Shown one piece after another: positions 30,393 to 40,635 of a stretch of 64,000 nucleotides of DNA. The stretch is taken from NCBI RefSeq assembly GCF_003226565.1, contig NZ_QKOE01000003.1:124001-188000 (forward strand), written 5' to 3'. The translations under genes were made by a program, and so were the position numbers. Within the stretch, counting starts at the first letter, position 1, and every line of letters begins with the position of its first letter. The notes under the pieces are model-generated. The model made no database searches, was not told where the DNA came from, and worked only from the letters and a program-made list of their open reading frames with translations. Source of the DNA: Parazoarcus communis SWub3 = DSM 12120. Its GTDB lineage: Bacteria; Pseudomonadota; Gammaproteobacteria; Burkholderiales; Rhodocyclaceae.

Positions 30393-30668
30393 TCAGCGGG
30401 ACAGCGACAGCAGATCGCTCAGATCATACAAGGCGGCAAGACTGAGCAGCCCTGCCGGCAAGGCACGCACCGTCACCGCGCCACCAGACTCGCGGGTGCG
30501 ACGCATCCACTCAAGCAGCAACGCCAAGGCAGCAGAGTCCGCCTCGCCGACTGCCGAAAAATCAACGACAACATCGCCAGCCGGCAGGGGTCGATTGACC
30601 CACGCCCCAACACTGCGCATGGTCAGCGCCCCTTCCAGGCGCACAACCTCGGCACCTGTTGTCGTCAC
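30393..30668 (-). CDS. mlaB: STAS-domain protein MlaB
   Basis: The 91-residue STAS protein stabilises the MlaFEDB complex in the inner membrane. The conserved VVVDFSAVGEADSAALALL helix start is visible, with the serine typical of MlaB. Its start overlaps the mlaC stop by four bases. Position directly after mlaC supports the name more strongly than the short sequence alone. Confidence 0.88.
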   Translation of the reverse strand: MTTTGAEVVRLEGALTMRSVGAWVNRPLPAGDVVVDFSAVGEADSAALALLLEWMRRTRESGGAVTVRALPAGLLSLAALYDLSDLLSLSR

Positions 30669-31294
30669 TTGGCGCCCTGCGGGGTCTCGAGCGACCGGTT
30701 CTTTTCCTCGAGGGACCGAATCAGGCCATCGATGCCACCTGCACGAATCTCGTCACCAAAGCTACCGCGATAATTGGTGACCAGGCTCACCCCTGCGACC
30801 ACCACATCGAACACTTTCCAGCCCTTTTCGGTCTTCTCCAGCGTGTAGTCGATGCCGATGGGCTGGGCACCGGACTGGCGTACTTCGGTCCTTACCTGAA
30901 CCGTCGTATCAGCAGCCGTCTGACGGACAGGCCGGAACTCGATCACCTGATCGCGATACTGGGTCAGGGCATTGGAATACGTGCGCACCAGCAGGGTCTG
31001 GAACGCATCGACCAGACGCCCCTGCTGCTCAGGCGTGGCATTGCGCCAGTCACGCCCAACCGCCAGCATGGTCATGCGCCGGAAGTTGAAATGCGGCAGC
31101 ACCTTGTCCTGCACCAAGCCAAACACACGCTGAGTGTCGCCCGCCTGAATCGCACGATCCTTCCGCACGATCTCCAGCACTTCGTTAGTGACATCGCGCA
31201 CCAGCACATCAGGCGCCTTCACCTCAACATCAGCTGACGCCAGCGGCACCAGACCCAGGAACAGCGCAAAAAAACAGGACAGGACTCGTTGCAT
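30665..31294 (-). CDS. mlaC: Periplasmic phospholipid shuttle MlaC
   Basis: Carries phospholipid between MlaA at the outer membrane and MlaFEDB at the inner membrane. The 209-residue precursor has a signal peptide (1-21, cut after ASA) and the MlaC fold, with VLPHFNFRRMTMLAVGRDWR and the GIDYTLEKTEKGWKVFDV strands. ATG 31294 starts the signal peptide; a start five codons upstream is weaker. Confidence 0.95.
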   Translation of the reverse strand: MQRVLSCFFALFLGLVPLASADVEVKAPDVLVRDVTNEVLEIVRKDRAIQAGDTQRVFGLVQDKVLPHFNFRRMTMLAVGRDWRNATPEQQGRLVDAFQTLLVRTYSNALTQYRDQVIEFRPVRQTAADTTVQVRTEVRQSGAQPIGIDYTLEKTEKGWKVFDVVVAGVSLVTNYRGSFGDEIRAGGIDGLIRSLEEKNRSLETPQGAK

Positions 31295-31310
31295 ATCACA
31301 TACCACCAAA

Positions 31311-32168
31311 TCAATTCATGCCATCGGGCGAGCGACCCAACATCACCAGCTCACCCACTCCAAGCAACTCCAGCTCTTCAACAGCGACACGTGCCAGGAC
31401 ATCCAGCGACTCACCCACCGGCATACGATGCGCTTCGTCACCGTTGAAATCTTCATATACACGCGGCGGATTACCGTCGAAAACTTTGTAACGTCGCTGT
31501 TCGAGATAGAAATCACGGACGTAACGGTATTTATCCAGAGTCGCCTCGTTCAGCGTCTTGTCGAGTCCCAGCAAGCGCGAGCGGGTATGCGTCAGCCGGA
31601 CAGCCGTCAAGGTATTGCGGGTCGGGACATGCTGGATCGACCAGACATTGTCCTCGAGCATGTCAAAGGGCAACGCGGCAGCATCGCGCAGCGTACGCGG
31701 ACCGAAGAAGGGCAGCACCACATAAGCCCCTTCACCGACCCCCCAGGCGCCCAGCGTCTGGCCGAAATCTTCGTCGTGCTTGGGCAAACCGGCCTCCGAT
31801 GCAATATCGAGGATGCCAGCGAATCCCAAAGTGGTATTGACCAGGAAGCGCATGACGTCACTGATTGCGTCGGCCACCTTGCCCTGCAGCAGGTTATTCA
31901 TCGCAATCCAGGGATCGCCAAGATTGCCAAAAACGTTACCGATGCCCGTCCGTACCGGAGAAGGCAGCACGGCTTCATACGCCTGTGCTGCCGGCCGGAT
32001 CACTGCCTTGTCAACGCCCTCGTTGAACGAGAACATCGCCCGGTTGTAGCCCTCGAGCGGATCCTGTGGATTTCCGGTACTCGCACAGCCGGCGACCAGC
32101 ACCAGCATGCCTGCAACTACCCAGTTGCGAGCACCCGAACACAGGCGATCAAATCTGGAATTCAACAT
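31311..32168 (-). CDS. mlaA: Outer-membrane lipoprotein MlaA (VacJ)
   Basis: Removes mislocalised phospholipid from the outer leaflet of the outer membrane. The 285 residues include a lipoprotein signal with lipobox VAGC (Cys28), then DPLEGYNRAMFSFN and the channel region VNTTLGFAGILDIA, typical of MlaA. The ATG 32168 has AAAGGGG in front; another ATG at 32198 overlaps the mlaD stop and would add ten residues. The gene lies inside the mla operon between mlaD and mlaC, unlike E. coli. Confidence 0.95.
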   Translation of the reverse strand: MLNSRFDRLCSGARNWVVAGMLVLVAGCASTGNPQDPLEGYNRAMFSFNEGVDKAVIRPAAQAYEAVLPSPVRTGIGNVFGNLGDPWIAMNNLLQGKVADAISDVMRFLVNTTLGFAGILDIASEAGLPKHDEDFGQTLGAWGVGEGAYVVLPFFGPRTLRDAAALPFDMLEDNVWSIQHVPTRNTLTAVRLTHTRSRLLGLDKTLNEATLDKYRYVRDFYLEQRRYKVFDGNPPRVYEDFNGDEAHRMPVGESLDVLARVAVEELELLGVGELVMLGRSPDGMN

Positions 32169-32194
32169 CAACCCCTTTGGCGATTCGTGCCCAC

Positions 32195-32668
32195 TCATTG
32201 CTGAACCGGCGTTTCAGCCGCCTTGTTGAACATGAACTGACCGATCAGCTTCTCCAGCACCACAGCCGACTGGGTAATCTGGATACGGTCACCCTGCTTG
32301 AGTTCATCCACATCCGCCCCAGGCTCGAGTCCGACATACTGCTCGCCCAGCAGACCGGATGTCAGGATGGTCGCGATCGTATCGCGCGGAAATGCATATC
32401 GTGTATCCAGATCGAGCCGGACGACGGCTCGATAGGTTTCCGCATCGAAGCGGATATCCGCAACACGCCCCACCAGCACGCCGGCACTCTTGACCGGTGC
32501 ACGCACCTTGAGCCCGCCGATGTTGTCGAATGGCGCCTCGACGGAATAGAGCTGCGCCCCATTGAGGCCCGTGAAGTTTCCGACCTTCATGGCCAGAAAG
32601 ATCAGCGCTGCGCAACCCAGCGCCACAAATACACCTACCCACAGGTCGAGCGTCGTACGGCTCATCAT
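32195..32668 (-). CDS. mlaD: MCE-domain protein MlaD
   Basis: Inner-membrane-anchored MCE protein that forms the hexameric periplasmic ring of the Mla complex. The 157 residues contain one N-terminal span (about 9-28) and the MCE domain with [16 protein letters not shown] and [15 protein letters not shown]. It overlaps the mlaE stop by four bases. Confidence 0.95.
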   Translation of the reverse strand: MMSRTTLDLWVGVFVALGCAALIFLAMKVGNFTGLNGAQLYSVEAPFDNIGGLKVRAPVKSAGVLVGRVADIRFDAETYRAVVRLDLDTRYAFPRDTIATILTSGLLGEQYVGLEPGADVDELKQGDRIQITQSAVVLEKLIGQFMFNKAAETPVQQ

Positions 32669-33456
32669 TGACCCCGGAACATGAAAGAAGTCAGAACAAA
32701 ATCAAGCGCCAGGATGGCCAGCGCCGAACTCACGACCGTGCGGGTGATTGCCCGCGACACACCTTCGGCCGTCGGTACGCAGTCGTAACCCTCGAACACG
32801 GCGATCAGCGACACCGCCACTCCGAAGACCACAGACTTGATCACACCGTTCAACACGTCGTTACGAAAATCCACCGCAGCCTGCATCTGCGACCAGAACG
32901 CACCATCGTCTACGCCGATGAACACCACACCGATCAACCAGCCACCGAACACCCCCATGGCCGAGAACATCGCCGCCAGCAAAGGCATTGACAACACCCC
33001 CCCCCAGAATCGAGGCGCCACCACGCGCGCAATGGGATTGACTGCCATCATGTCCATCGCCTTGAGCTGCTCGGTGGTCTTCATCAGACCGATCTCGGCA
33101 GTGACCGCCGACCCAGCCCGGCTGGCAAACAACAACCCCGCCACCACCGGCCCGAGCTCCCGCACCAACGACAGCGCCACCAACACGCCCAGCGCGTCAC
33201 TGGAACCATAGCGCTGCAAGGTTTCATAACCCTGCAGGCCCAGCACGAGCCCGACGAAAAGACCTGAGACCAGGATGATCAGCAAGGACAAGACCCCGCT
33301 GAAGTAGATCTCCCGGATGGTCAGGTGCAGACGCCGGAACGACTGCCCCGAATACCACAGGATCATCAGCAGGAAGCGAGTGGCAAAACCAAGCCGCCAG
33401 ACTCCGTTGATGGTCATTGCACCCAGTTGCCGCAGTACCCTCGTCACCCCATTCAT
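32665..33456 (-). CDS. mlaE: Phospholipid ABC transporter permease MlaE
   Basis: The 263-residue permease of the MlaFEDB complex. Hydrophobic spans and the family segments [22 protein letters not shown] and [17 protein letters not shown] are clear. It overlaps mlaF by four bases and mlaD by four bases, so the three are tightly coupled. Confidence 0.96.
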   Translation of the reverse strand: MNGVTRVLRQLGAMTINGVWRLGFATRFLLMILWYSGQSFRRLHLTIREIYFSGVLSLLIILVSGLFVGLVLGLQGYETLQRYGSSDALGVLVALSLVRELGPVVAGLLFASRAGSAVTAEIGLMKTTEQLKAMDMMAVNPIARVVAPRFWGGVLSMPLLAAMFSAMGVFGGWLIGVVFIGVDDGAFWSQMQAAVDFRNDVLNGVIKSVVFGVAVSLIAVFEGYDCVPTAEGVSRAITRTVVSSALAILALDFVLTSFMFRGQ

Positions 33457-34262
33457 GCGCCGCCACCTTCGAGCAGGGACGCCATCGGTGCCGCCGGATA
33501 GTGGAACGGCACCGGACCGTCCGCTTCGGCATGGACAAACTGATGAACGAAGGGGTCGGAAGAGGCCCGGATCTCATCCGGCGTACCCTGGGCAACAATC
33601 CGGCCCTCGGACACGAAATACACGTAATCAACAATCTCGAGTGACTCATGTACATCATGGGTGACCATGATCGTACTGGCGCCCAACGCATCATTCAGGC
33701 GGCGGATCAGCTGTCCGATGATCCCGAGCGAGATCGGATCCAGCCCGGCGAAAGGCTCGTCATACAGCACCAGCATCGGATCAAGCGCCACTGCCCTGGC
33801 AAGCGCCACTCGCCGGGCCATGCCACCGGACAGCTCGGCGGGCATCAAGGCGGCCGCACCACGCAGACCGACCGCCTGCAACTTCATCAGTACCAGATCA
33901 CGCACCAGACTTGCAGGCAGATCGGTGTGCTCGCGCAACGGAAACGCCACGTTGTCGAACACACTCATGTCGGTAAACAAGGCACCGAACTGGAACAACA
34001 TGCCCATGCGGCGACGCATCGCATACAAGGCGTCGGCCCCCATTTCTCCCACGTCCCGCCCGTCGACCTCCACCCTGCCGGATGAAGCCCGGATCTGCCC
34101 TCCGATCAGGCGCAACAGCGTGGTCTTGCCACAACCACTGCCACCCATGATGGCCACCACCTGCCCACGACGAACGGTCAGATCGATGCCACGCAGCACC
34201 TCCCGCTCGCCATAGGCAAAGCGGACATCGCGCATACGGACAAGAAGGGCTTCGGCTGACAC
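33453..34262 (-). CDS. mlaF: Phospholipid ABC transporter ATP-binding protein MlaF
   Basis: ATPase of the Mla system. The 269 residues show Walker A GGSGCGKT (40-47), signature LSGGMARR, Walker [14 protein letters not shown] and the VTHDVHE switch. It is the first gene of the mlaFEDACB operon. The 216-base gap before the divergent secretin gene holds a promoter for the other strand; I saw no clear consensus promoter for mlaF. Confidence 0.96.
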   Translation of the reverse strand: MSAEALLVRMRDVRFAYGEREVLRGIDLTVRRGQVVAIMGGSGCGKTTLLRLIGGQIRASSGRVEVDGRDVGEMGADALYAMRRRMGMLFQFGALFTDMSVFDNVAFPLREHTDLPASLVRDLVLMKLQAVGLRGAAALMPAELSGGMARRVALARAVALDPMLVLYDEPFAGLDPISLGIIGQLIRRLNDALGASTIMVTHDVHESLEIVDYVYFVSEGRIVAQGTPDEIRASSDPFVHQFVHAEADGPVPFHYPAAPMASLLEGGGA

Positions 34263-34423
34263 GGCAGAACAGTCCAGGCAGGTGACACGTGATCAAAGGC
34301 CGGGAGTTTATCAGAGTCAGGCTCACTTCCCCCGCCATCAGGGCCACGTTTTGAAAGCAAACAATAGCGGGAAGACCCAAGTGCCGACGCCATGGGACAA
34401 CTACCGGGCAGCGTACCCAGGAA

Positions 34424-34451
34424 TTGACTCGACCGAGACAAAATGTAAAAT
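34424..34451 (+). promoter_or_regulatory. Sigma-70 type promoter of the MSHA-like operon
   Basis: TTGACT (34424-34429) and TAAAAT (34446-34451) are separated by 16 bases. The start point would fall near 34459, giving a leader of about 20 bases before the secretin ATG at 34479. The region is AT-rich compared with its surroundings. Confidence 0.65.
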
Positions 34452-34478
34452 GAATATGCATTCAACATCAATCAGACA

Positions 34479-36164
34479 ATGCATATACGTACCGTCGCTA
34501 CCTGTTGCTTCCTGATGGCACTCGCCGGGTGTGCGCAACTGCCTCCAGCCGGGCCACCCGATCAGGCCACGCATGACACGCCGGAGTCTTCCGGCGAGCA
34601 TCCGCCAGCAGCAGCCTTGCCCCCAAGCACCGCCGGGCAGCCGCCTCCCGCACCCCCAAGCCCCGGATACTCGCTCTCGGTCAACCGCATCTCCGTCGAA
34701 CAGTTGTTGATTGCGATCGCTCGCGACGCGGACCTCGACCTCGACGTACACCCTGGCGTCACCGGCGTCGTCACGCTCAACGCCATCGACGAACCGCTGC
34801 CACGCCTGCTCGACCGCATCGCGCGACAGACCGGTCTCCGCTTCGAGCTCGACGGCCACCGACTGGCGGTCATGCCAGACACCCCGGTGCTTCGCAGCTA
34901 CCGCATTGACTACGTCAACCTGAGTCGCGCAATGAAGGGCGAAGTTGCGACAAGCACCCAGATCTCCACCAGTTCGAGCGCGCTGGGCGATGCCCGCCAC
35001 AACGACGGCGGCAATGCATCGCTGACCAAGATCGAAACCCTGTCCGCAAACCGCTTCTGGGAAACCCTTGAAACCAACATCCGCACCCTGTTGAAGGAAC
35101 ATGAGCGCTTCATCCAGCGTCGCCATTGCGATGACATGCGCCGCAGCGCCGAGTCCGCCGACGCCCAGGCAACGCCTTCGTGTGAGGACGCCGTCGAAGC
35201 CGACTTCATCGTCAGCAACCGCGAAACCGGTACGCTGATGATCCGCGCCACTTCTGCCCAGCACACGCGCATCGCCGAGTTTCTCGACCTGGTTCAGGCC
35301 GCCGCACACCGTCAGGTCACGATTGAAGCCACCATTGTCGAAATCACCCTGGCAGACGGGTACAAGCAAGGCATAGACTGGAACCGCCTCAACTCGCCCA
35401 ACGCCAGCCTCCGGCCGCGAGGCGCCGACACGGATGCCAGTGCGCTGTCGCCGACCATTACCTATCTGTCAAGCCTGCTCGACATCAAACTCGACCTGCT
35501 GGAGTCCTTCGGCACCGTCAAGGTCTTGTCCAGTCCCCGCCTTTCAGTCCTGAACAACCAGACCGCCATGCTCAAGGTGGTCGAAGAAGTGGTCTACTTC
35601 CTCGTCGACGCATCAACCACCACGTACGACGACAGCAGCCGCGAGAAGATCACCGCCACCACAACGCCACAGTCGGTGTCGGTCGGCATGGTGATGGCGC
35701 TGACACCCCAGATCGGCGCGGACGGTCACATCACCCTGAACGTACGCCCCACGATTTCATCAATCTCCGGCTTTCGAGACGATCCCAACCCTTCACTGGG
35801 TGCAATCCCCAACCGGGTCCCCCAGATCCGTACCCGCGAGATCGAATCGGTGCTGCGTCTCGCCGATGGTGAAGTCGCCATCCTCGGTGGGCTGATGGAA
35901 GACAAGATCGACTACGACACCGGCCGAATCCCGCTGTTCGGTGCCATTCCGGTACTCGGCGAACTGTTCACCCGCCGTGACAACTCCGTCCGGCGGACCG
36001 AACTGGCGATCTTCCTGCGGCCCCGCATCGTCGCCCGCGATGCGCCACCCCACCCGGTCGCCCGGCACCGGCACGCCTTGCCCACAGGCGACACGTTCCA
36101 TCTCGACTCGGCACCCGGTACGCGAAACTTCCCCGGCCGACTGATCATTCGCGAGGCACGTTAA
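34479..36164 (+). CDS. MshL/PilQ-type secretin lipoprotein
   Basis: Outer-membrane channel of an MSHA-like type IV pilus or related system. The 561-residue precursor has a lipoprotein signal with lipobox LAGC (Cys18), a Pro-rich linker (about 22-65), N-domains starting around 75 and the C-terminal secretin domain (about 320-525). The latter includes VKVLSSPRLSVLNNQTAMLKV in outline and the VPQIRTREIESVLRLADGE region. Gene order with a MshE-type ATPase and GspF-type platform favours MshL over PilQ or GspD. First gene of nine. Confidence 0.87.
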   Translation: MHIRTVATCCFLMALAGCAQLPPAGPPDQATHDTPESSGEHPPAAALPPSTAGQPPPAPPSPGYSLSVNRISVEQLLIAIARDADLDLDVHPGVTGVVTLNAIDEPLPRLLDRIARQTGLRFELDGHRLAVMPDTPVLRSYRIDYVNLSRAMKGEVATSTQISTSSSALGDARHNDGGNASLTKIETLSANRFWETLETNIRTLLKEHERFIQRRHCDDMRRSAESADAQATPSCEDAVEADFIVSNRETGTLMIRATSAQHTRIAEFLDLVQAAAHRQVTIEATIVEITLADGYKQGIDWNRLNSPNASLRPRGADTDASALSPTITYLSSLLDIKLDLLESFGTVKVLSSPRLSVLNNQTAMLKVVEEVVYFLVDASTTTYDDSSREKITATTTPQSVSVGMVMALTPQIGADGHITLNVRPTISSISGFRDDPNPSLGAIPNRVPQIRTREIESVLRLADGEVAILGGLMEDKIDYDTGRIPLFGAIPVLGELFTRRDNSVRRTELAIFLRPRIVARDAPPHPVARHRHALPTGDTFHLDSAPGTRNFPGRLIIREAR

Positions 36165-36168
36165 CGCC

Positions 36169-37914
36169 ATGAGCACACTCGCGATCAATGCCACCACCAG
36201 CAGGCCTCACGACCGCCGACCGCTGGGCGAGACCCTGCTGCAGACCGGACTGATCGGAGACGATCAGCTACGCACAGCCCTGCTCGAGCAAACGCTCCGC
36301 CCACGACCACTGGGCCGTATCCTGGTCGAACTGGGCTTCATCTCCGATGCAACATTGCGCGACACCCTCTCGGCCCGGCTGGGACAGCGCACGATAGACC
36401 TTCAACGTACGGTCATCGACACCGCCGCACTGGCCAGCGTACCCGAGACGCTGGCACGCACGCACGCGATCATCCCCCTGCACGTCGACCAGGCCCTCAA
36501 ACAAGCCGTCATTGCCAGCGGTGAAGCCCACGACCTCATCGCCATCGACGCCCTTCAGCGTCAGTTGGGCGCGGATTACCGCATCGAGATCCGGCTGGCG
36601 TCAGAGCCGGAGATCCGGCAGGCCATCGATCAGCACTATGGCCACACCCTGCAGATCGACGACATCCTGCATGAGATCGAAACCGGCAGCAGCGACAGCC
36701 GAAGCCCCGCCAGTGCAATGGACAAGCCGGAGTACCCGGTCGTGCGCCTGATCGACGCGCTGCTGGCCGATGCGGTCAAACAGGGCGCCTCCGACCTGCA
36801 TTTCGAGCCCGAAGCCGGCTTCCTGCGCATCCGTTATCGCATCGACGGACTGCTGCGCCAGATCCGTGTCCTGCACCACAGCTACTGGCCCGCGATGGCG
36901 ATCCGCATCAAGATCCTGGCAGGGTTGAACATTGCCGAAAACCGCTCACCCCAGGATGGCCGCATGGCGTTGAACCTTGCCGGTCGCCCCATCGACTTCC
37001 GCGTCTCCGTCCATCCCACCCTGCATGGCGAGAACATCGTCCTGCGCATCCTCGACCGGCACAAGGGCATCGTCGATCTCGACACACTAGGCCTCACTGC
37101 CAGCCAGCTCGCGCACATCGGACGCATGACCCGACGGCCGGAAGGGCTCACCCTGATCACCGGACCGACCGGCAGCGGAAAGACCACCACGCTCTATGCG
37201 CTGCTCCGCCAACTGGACCACGAGCATGTCAACATCATGACACTGGAGGATCCGGTGGAGTACCCGATGCCACGGGTCAGGCAGACCTCGATGGGCGAGA
37301 CTGCACGCATCGATTTCGCCAGCGGGGTGCGGGCGATGTTGCGCCAGGACCCGGACATCATCCTGATCGGCGAAATCCGCGACAGCGAAACAGCCGAGAT
37401 GGCACTGCGTGCAGCAATGACCGGTCACCAGGTGTTCTCGACACTGCACACCCGGTCGGCAATCGGCGCCATCGCCCGCCTGCTCGATCTTGGCCTTCAT
37501 CCCGACATCCTCGCCAGCAACCTGTCTGGCGTGATCGGCCAGCGGCTGATCAGGCGACTGTGCCCCGACTGCTGCAGTTCGAGCCCACCAACCGATCAGG
37601 AACGCGCCCTCTTCGCCCAGTTTGGCATCGCCGCCAGCGAGCATGTACTGGCACGGGCCAGGGGCTGCGCACGCTGTGGCGGCTCCGGCTTTCGCGGACG
37701 CCTCGCCTTGCTCGAGACCCTGACGCTCTCCGACACGCTGGAAGCCCTGATCGCGACACGTGCCAGCGCAGGCGAACTGAACCATCATGCCCGCACCGAG
37801 GGCTTCATCACCCTGGCGGAAGACGGACTGCGCCGTGTCATGGAGGGCGTCACCACACTCGATGAGGTCGGGCGCGTCGTTGATCTCACGCGACCAGGGG
37901 CGGCGCCGCGATGA
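36169..37914 (+). CDS. MshE-type pilus assembly ATPase
   Basis: A 581-residue GspE/PilB/MshE ATPase. The N-terminal MshEN region (about 15-160) contains RPLGETLLQTGLI and RPLGRILVELGFI repeats, the kind that bind cyclic-di-GMP in Vibrio MshE. The core has Walker A GPTGSGKTTT (332-341), LEDPVEYP, GEIRDSETAEM and TGHQVFSTLHT. A four-Cys zinc site comprises CPDC and CARC. It starts four bases after the secretin and overlaps the next gene. Cyclic-di-GMP control is an inference from the N-domain. Confidence 0.9.
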   Translation: MSTLAINATTSRPHDRRPLGETLLQTGLIGDDQLRTALLEQTLRPRPLGRILVELGFISDATLRDTLSARLGQRTIDLQRTVIDTAALASVPETLARTHAIIPLHVDQALKQAVIASGEAHDLIAIDALQRQLGADYRIEIRLASEPEIRQAIDQHYGHTLQIDDILHEIETGSSDSRSPASAMDKPEYPVVRLIDALLADAVKQGASDLHFEPEAGFLRIRYRIDGLLRQIRVLHHSYWPAMAIRIKILAGLNIAENRSPQDGRMALNLAGRPIDFRVSVHPTLHGENIVLRILDRHKGIVDLDTLGLTASQLAHIGRMTRRPEGLTLITGPTGSGKTTTLYALLRQLDHEHVNIMTLEDPVEYPMPRVRQTSMGETARIDFASGVRAMLRQDPDIILIGEIRDSETAEMALRAAMTGHQVFSTLHTRSAIGAIARLLDLGLHPDILASNLSGVIGQRLIRRLCPDCCSSSPPTDQERALFAQFGIAASEHVLARARGCARCGGSGFRGRLALLETLTLSDTLEALIATRASAGELNHHARTEGFITLAEDGLRRVMEGVTTLDEVGRVVDLTRPGAAPR

Positions 37915-39116
37915 CTTTGCACCGCTATCGCGCCATCGACCAGCAGGGCCGTCTGGTACGAGGCAACATCGACGCCGCTGGCCCTGTCGAACTGGAGGCC
38001 CGGCTTGCGCGACGCGGGCTGGAGTTGATCGACAGCCAGCCAGTGTGGTTCGCCCGCTTCGCCTTGAGCCACACCGCGCCACCGCGACGTGAGCTGATTC
38101 AGTTCTGCTTTCATCTGGAGCAACTGCTCGATGCTGGCATCCCGATGCTCGACGGCCTGCAGGATCTGCGCGACGCCACCCGCCATCCACGCATGCGCGA
38201 GATCGTCACTACGCTACGGGAGGACATCGAGAACGGTGTGCCACTCTCGGTCGCCGCTGAAGCGCATCCGCAAGCCTTCGACGCCATTGCCTGCAGCCTG
38301 CTGCATGCTGGCGAGCAGACTGGCGAACTCGCACCCATGCTGCGCCAGTTGGCCGAGACTCTGATCCGCGAGGACGAACTCTCGGCACATGCGCGCAAGC
38401 TTGCCATCTACCCGGCCATCGTACTAAGTGTGCTGGTGACAGCCGTCGTCATCGCGCTGACCTTCGTTGTTCCCGAGTTGGCGCAGCTGTTCCGCAGTAC
38501 CGGCCAGTCCCTGCCCCTGCAGACCCAGCTACTGATAGACGCCTCCAATGGCCTGCGCGAATACGGCTTGCTCAGCATGCCTGTCCTCGCCGCACTGTGT
38601 GCGGCCGTCGCCCTGGCAACGCAACGGTCTGATGCCTTTGCCCAGCGCATCGACCACATCCGCCTGCAGTTGCCGATCATTGGTCCGATCGCTCACAAGA
38701 TCGCAATCGCCCGCATTACACGGCTGTTCTCAATGCTCTACCGATCCGGCATCACCGTACTCGACGCGCTACGCAACACCGAGCACATGACTCGCAACCG
38801 CGTTGTCCGCAACAGTCTGAAGTTGGCATCGGTACGCATTGGATCCGGCAGCAGCATCTCGGCAGCCTTCGATGAGTCAGGCATCTTCCCCAGCCTGGTC
38901 ATCCGCATGCTGCGCGTCGGCGAGCAGACCGGCGCCCTCGACGATGCGCTGGACAAAGTCGTTTATTTCTATGAACGCGATGTCCGGGAATCGATCGAGC
39001 GCCTGCAGGCCAGCGCCGAACCGGCACTCACCCTGGCACTGGGGCTGGTGATGCTATGGATCATCTTCGCCGTGCTCGGCCCGATCTACGACATCCTGAC
39101 TCAACTCCCGGTGTAG
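37911..39116 (+). CDS. MshG/GspF-type inner-membrane platform protein
   Basis: The 401-residue platform protein around which pilins are assembled. Two GspF domains are visible: the first with FCFHLEQLLDAGIPMLDGL, the second with RLFSMLYRSGITVLDAL. Each is followed by a GEQTG motif and hydrophobic spans near 165-190, 205-225 and 370-395. Start overlaps the ATPase stop by four bases. Confidence 0.9.
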   Translation: MTLHRYRAIDQQGRLVRGNIDAAGPVELEARLARRGLELIDSQPVWFARFALSHTAPPRRELIQFCFHLEQLLDAGIPMLDGLQDLRDATRHPRMREIVTTLREDIENGVPLSVAAEAHPQAFDAIACSLLHAGEQTGELAPMLRQLAETLIREDELSAHARKLAIYPAIVLSVLVTAVVIALTFVVPELAQLFRSTGQSLPLQTQLLIDASNGLREYGLLSMPVLAALCAAVALATQRSDAFAQRIDHIRLQLPIIGPIAHKIAIARITRLFSMLYRSGITVLDALRNTEHMTRNRVVRNSLKLASVRIGSGSSISAAFDESGIFPSLVIRMLRVGEQTGALDDALDKVVYFYERDVRESIERLQASAEPALTLALGLVMLWIIFAVLGPIYDILTQLPV

Positions 39117-39123
39117 GCAAGCC

Positions 39124-40635
39124 ATGACTGCCCACATCCTGATCATCGTCGACGACAACGGCTTCGAAGTCTGGCAACGCCAGCGTCGCAACATCTGCCT
39201 GCGCTTACAGACGGACGGACATGCCGAACCTGCCCAACAGGCACTGGAAAGCTGGATCAAGCAGCACGCCACCCATCTCCCGTGCGCAATCCTGATCGAA
39301 AACGCCGATGAACGCCTTGTCCTCGACCACCTGCCACGTTGTGGCCGCAACGACCGTCTGACCCTGCTAGCACGCCGGCTCGCACAACAGTTTCCGGCAA
39401 CCCCCTACGTCACCCACTTTCCCCAGCCTTCACCCCACGACCCCACGAACCGCGAGACCATCCTGCTCGCCGGCCTTGGCACCACTGATGTGCTGGCCGC
39501 CCTGATCGCAATCATCGATCGCTTTAACCTGCCCATCGCCCGCATCGTCACCCCAACCCTGTTGCTGCAGACCCCGTCACTTCGCACCGCCAACCCGGAG
39601 CAGCACGAGTTGTTGCTGTGCTTCGATGGTGCAGCGATGCAGATCGTGCTGACCTCCCACGGCGCCCTGCGCTTCACCCGTCAATCCCGAGGACGTGCCA
39701 CCCTTCTGGCCGACAGCCTTCCCGACCACGTTCAGACGCTGGCCCAGACCTGCGCCTATCTGGTCGGACAGCGCTTGCTGGACACCCGGCAGGCCCCGCG
39801 GGCCAGGGTAATTGCCGCAACCAAGGATCACACGACCCTGGCAGCCCTTGCCGATGCCGGCATCGAGATCACGCTCGTCAATCCTCGATCATTGATGCGC
39901 CCGCTCCCGGCGCTTGCTCCCGACGCGGCCCAAAGCGAAACACGCGCACTGATGGTGCAATTGCTGGCCGAACATTCCAAGACCGGCTATCTGCCAGGCG
40001 CTCTCCGCCACCGCTACCCACTCTGGCGCAGCGCACGGCTCGCGATCGCCGCCGGAACAATCAGCTTGATCGCGGCGACCGGTCTCAGCGCGGCACGCCT
40101 GGCCGACGCCAACCTGCAGGCCAGCCAGTCGGCCCAACTGGAAACACGGATCGACGACACGCATCGTCAAGTGGCTGCACTGACCGAAGCCGAACAACGC
40201 AACACCGTTCCCTCACACGCGACGATTGCACTGGCACGCGCACTGCACGAACACCAGCAGCTTGAGATCTCATCCGGATCGGTCATGCATCACCTGTCCA
40301 TGCTGCTCGCCGATGCCCCCTCGCTACGTCTGCAACGCCTGGCCTGGCACCCCACCGCAACAGAAACCGCGACAAGGTCATCGCCCCCCCCGCTACCGAC
40401 GGACATCACCGTTTACGCCAGCATCCGAGCGGAAGATACGGCCGAAGCAGCAACCTCGGCACTCGAAGCGGCCATAGCCCGATGGCAGGCTCGATCAGGC
40501 CACCAACTCGACTGGCAGTGGCAGCCCAGCGGCGCAAAAGCGCTCACCGTGCCCACGAACATGCCCGTGCTTGACATCAAACTCACGATCGCACGGGACA
40601 TGCTGACTCAGCCCACAGACAAGGTGCAGCCATGA
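39124..40635 (+). CDS. Putative MshI/GspL-like inner-membrane assembly protein
   Basis: A 503-residue protein that I do not recognise at family level. By position, and by an N-terminal cytoplasmic half of about 295 residues followed by one membrane span (about 302-322) and a periplasmic half with a coiled-coil-like start, it fits MshI/GspL or a PilM-PilN fusion. A Cys-containing FDGAAMQIVLTSHGALRF strand resembles the actin-like fold. No nucleotide motif is clear. Confidence 0.55.
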   Translation: MTAHILIIVDDNGFEVWQRQRRNICLRLQTDGHAEPAQQALESWIKQHATHLPCAILIENADERLVLDHLPRCGRNDRLTLLARRLAQQFPATPYVTHFPQPSPHDPTNRETILLAGLGTTDVLAALIAIIDRFNLPIARIVTPTLLLQTPSLRTANPEQHELLLCFDGAAMQIVLTSHGALRFTRQSRGRATLLADSLPDHVQTLAQTCAYLVGQRLLDTRQAPRARVIAATKDHTTLAALADAGIEITLVNPRSLMRPLPALAPDAAQSETRALMVQLLAEHSKTGYLPGALRHRYPLWRSARLAIAAGTISLIAATGLSAARLADANLQASQSAQLETRIDDTHRQVAALTEAEQRNTVPSHATIALARALHEHQQLEISSGSVMHHLSMLLADAPSLRLQRLAWHPTATETATRSSPPPLPTDITVYASIRAEDTAEAATSALEAAIARWQARSGHQLDWQWQPSGAKALTVPTNMPVLDIKLTIARDMLTQPTDKVQP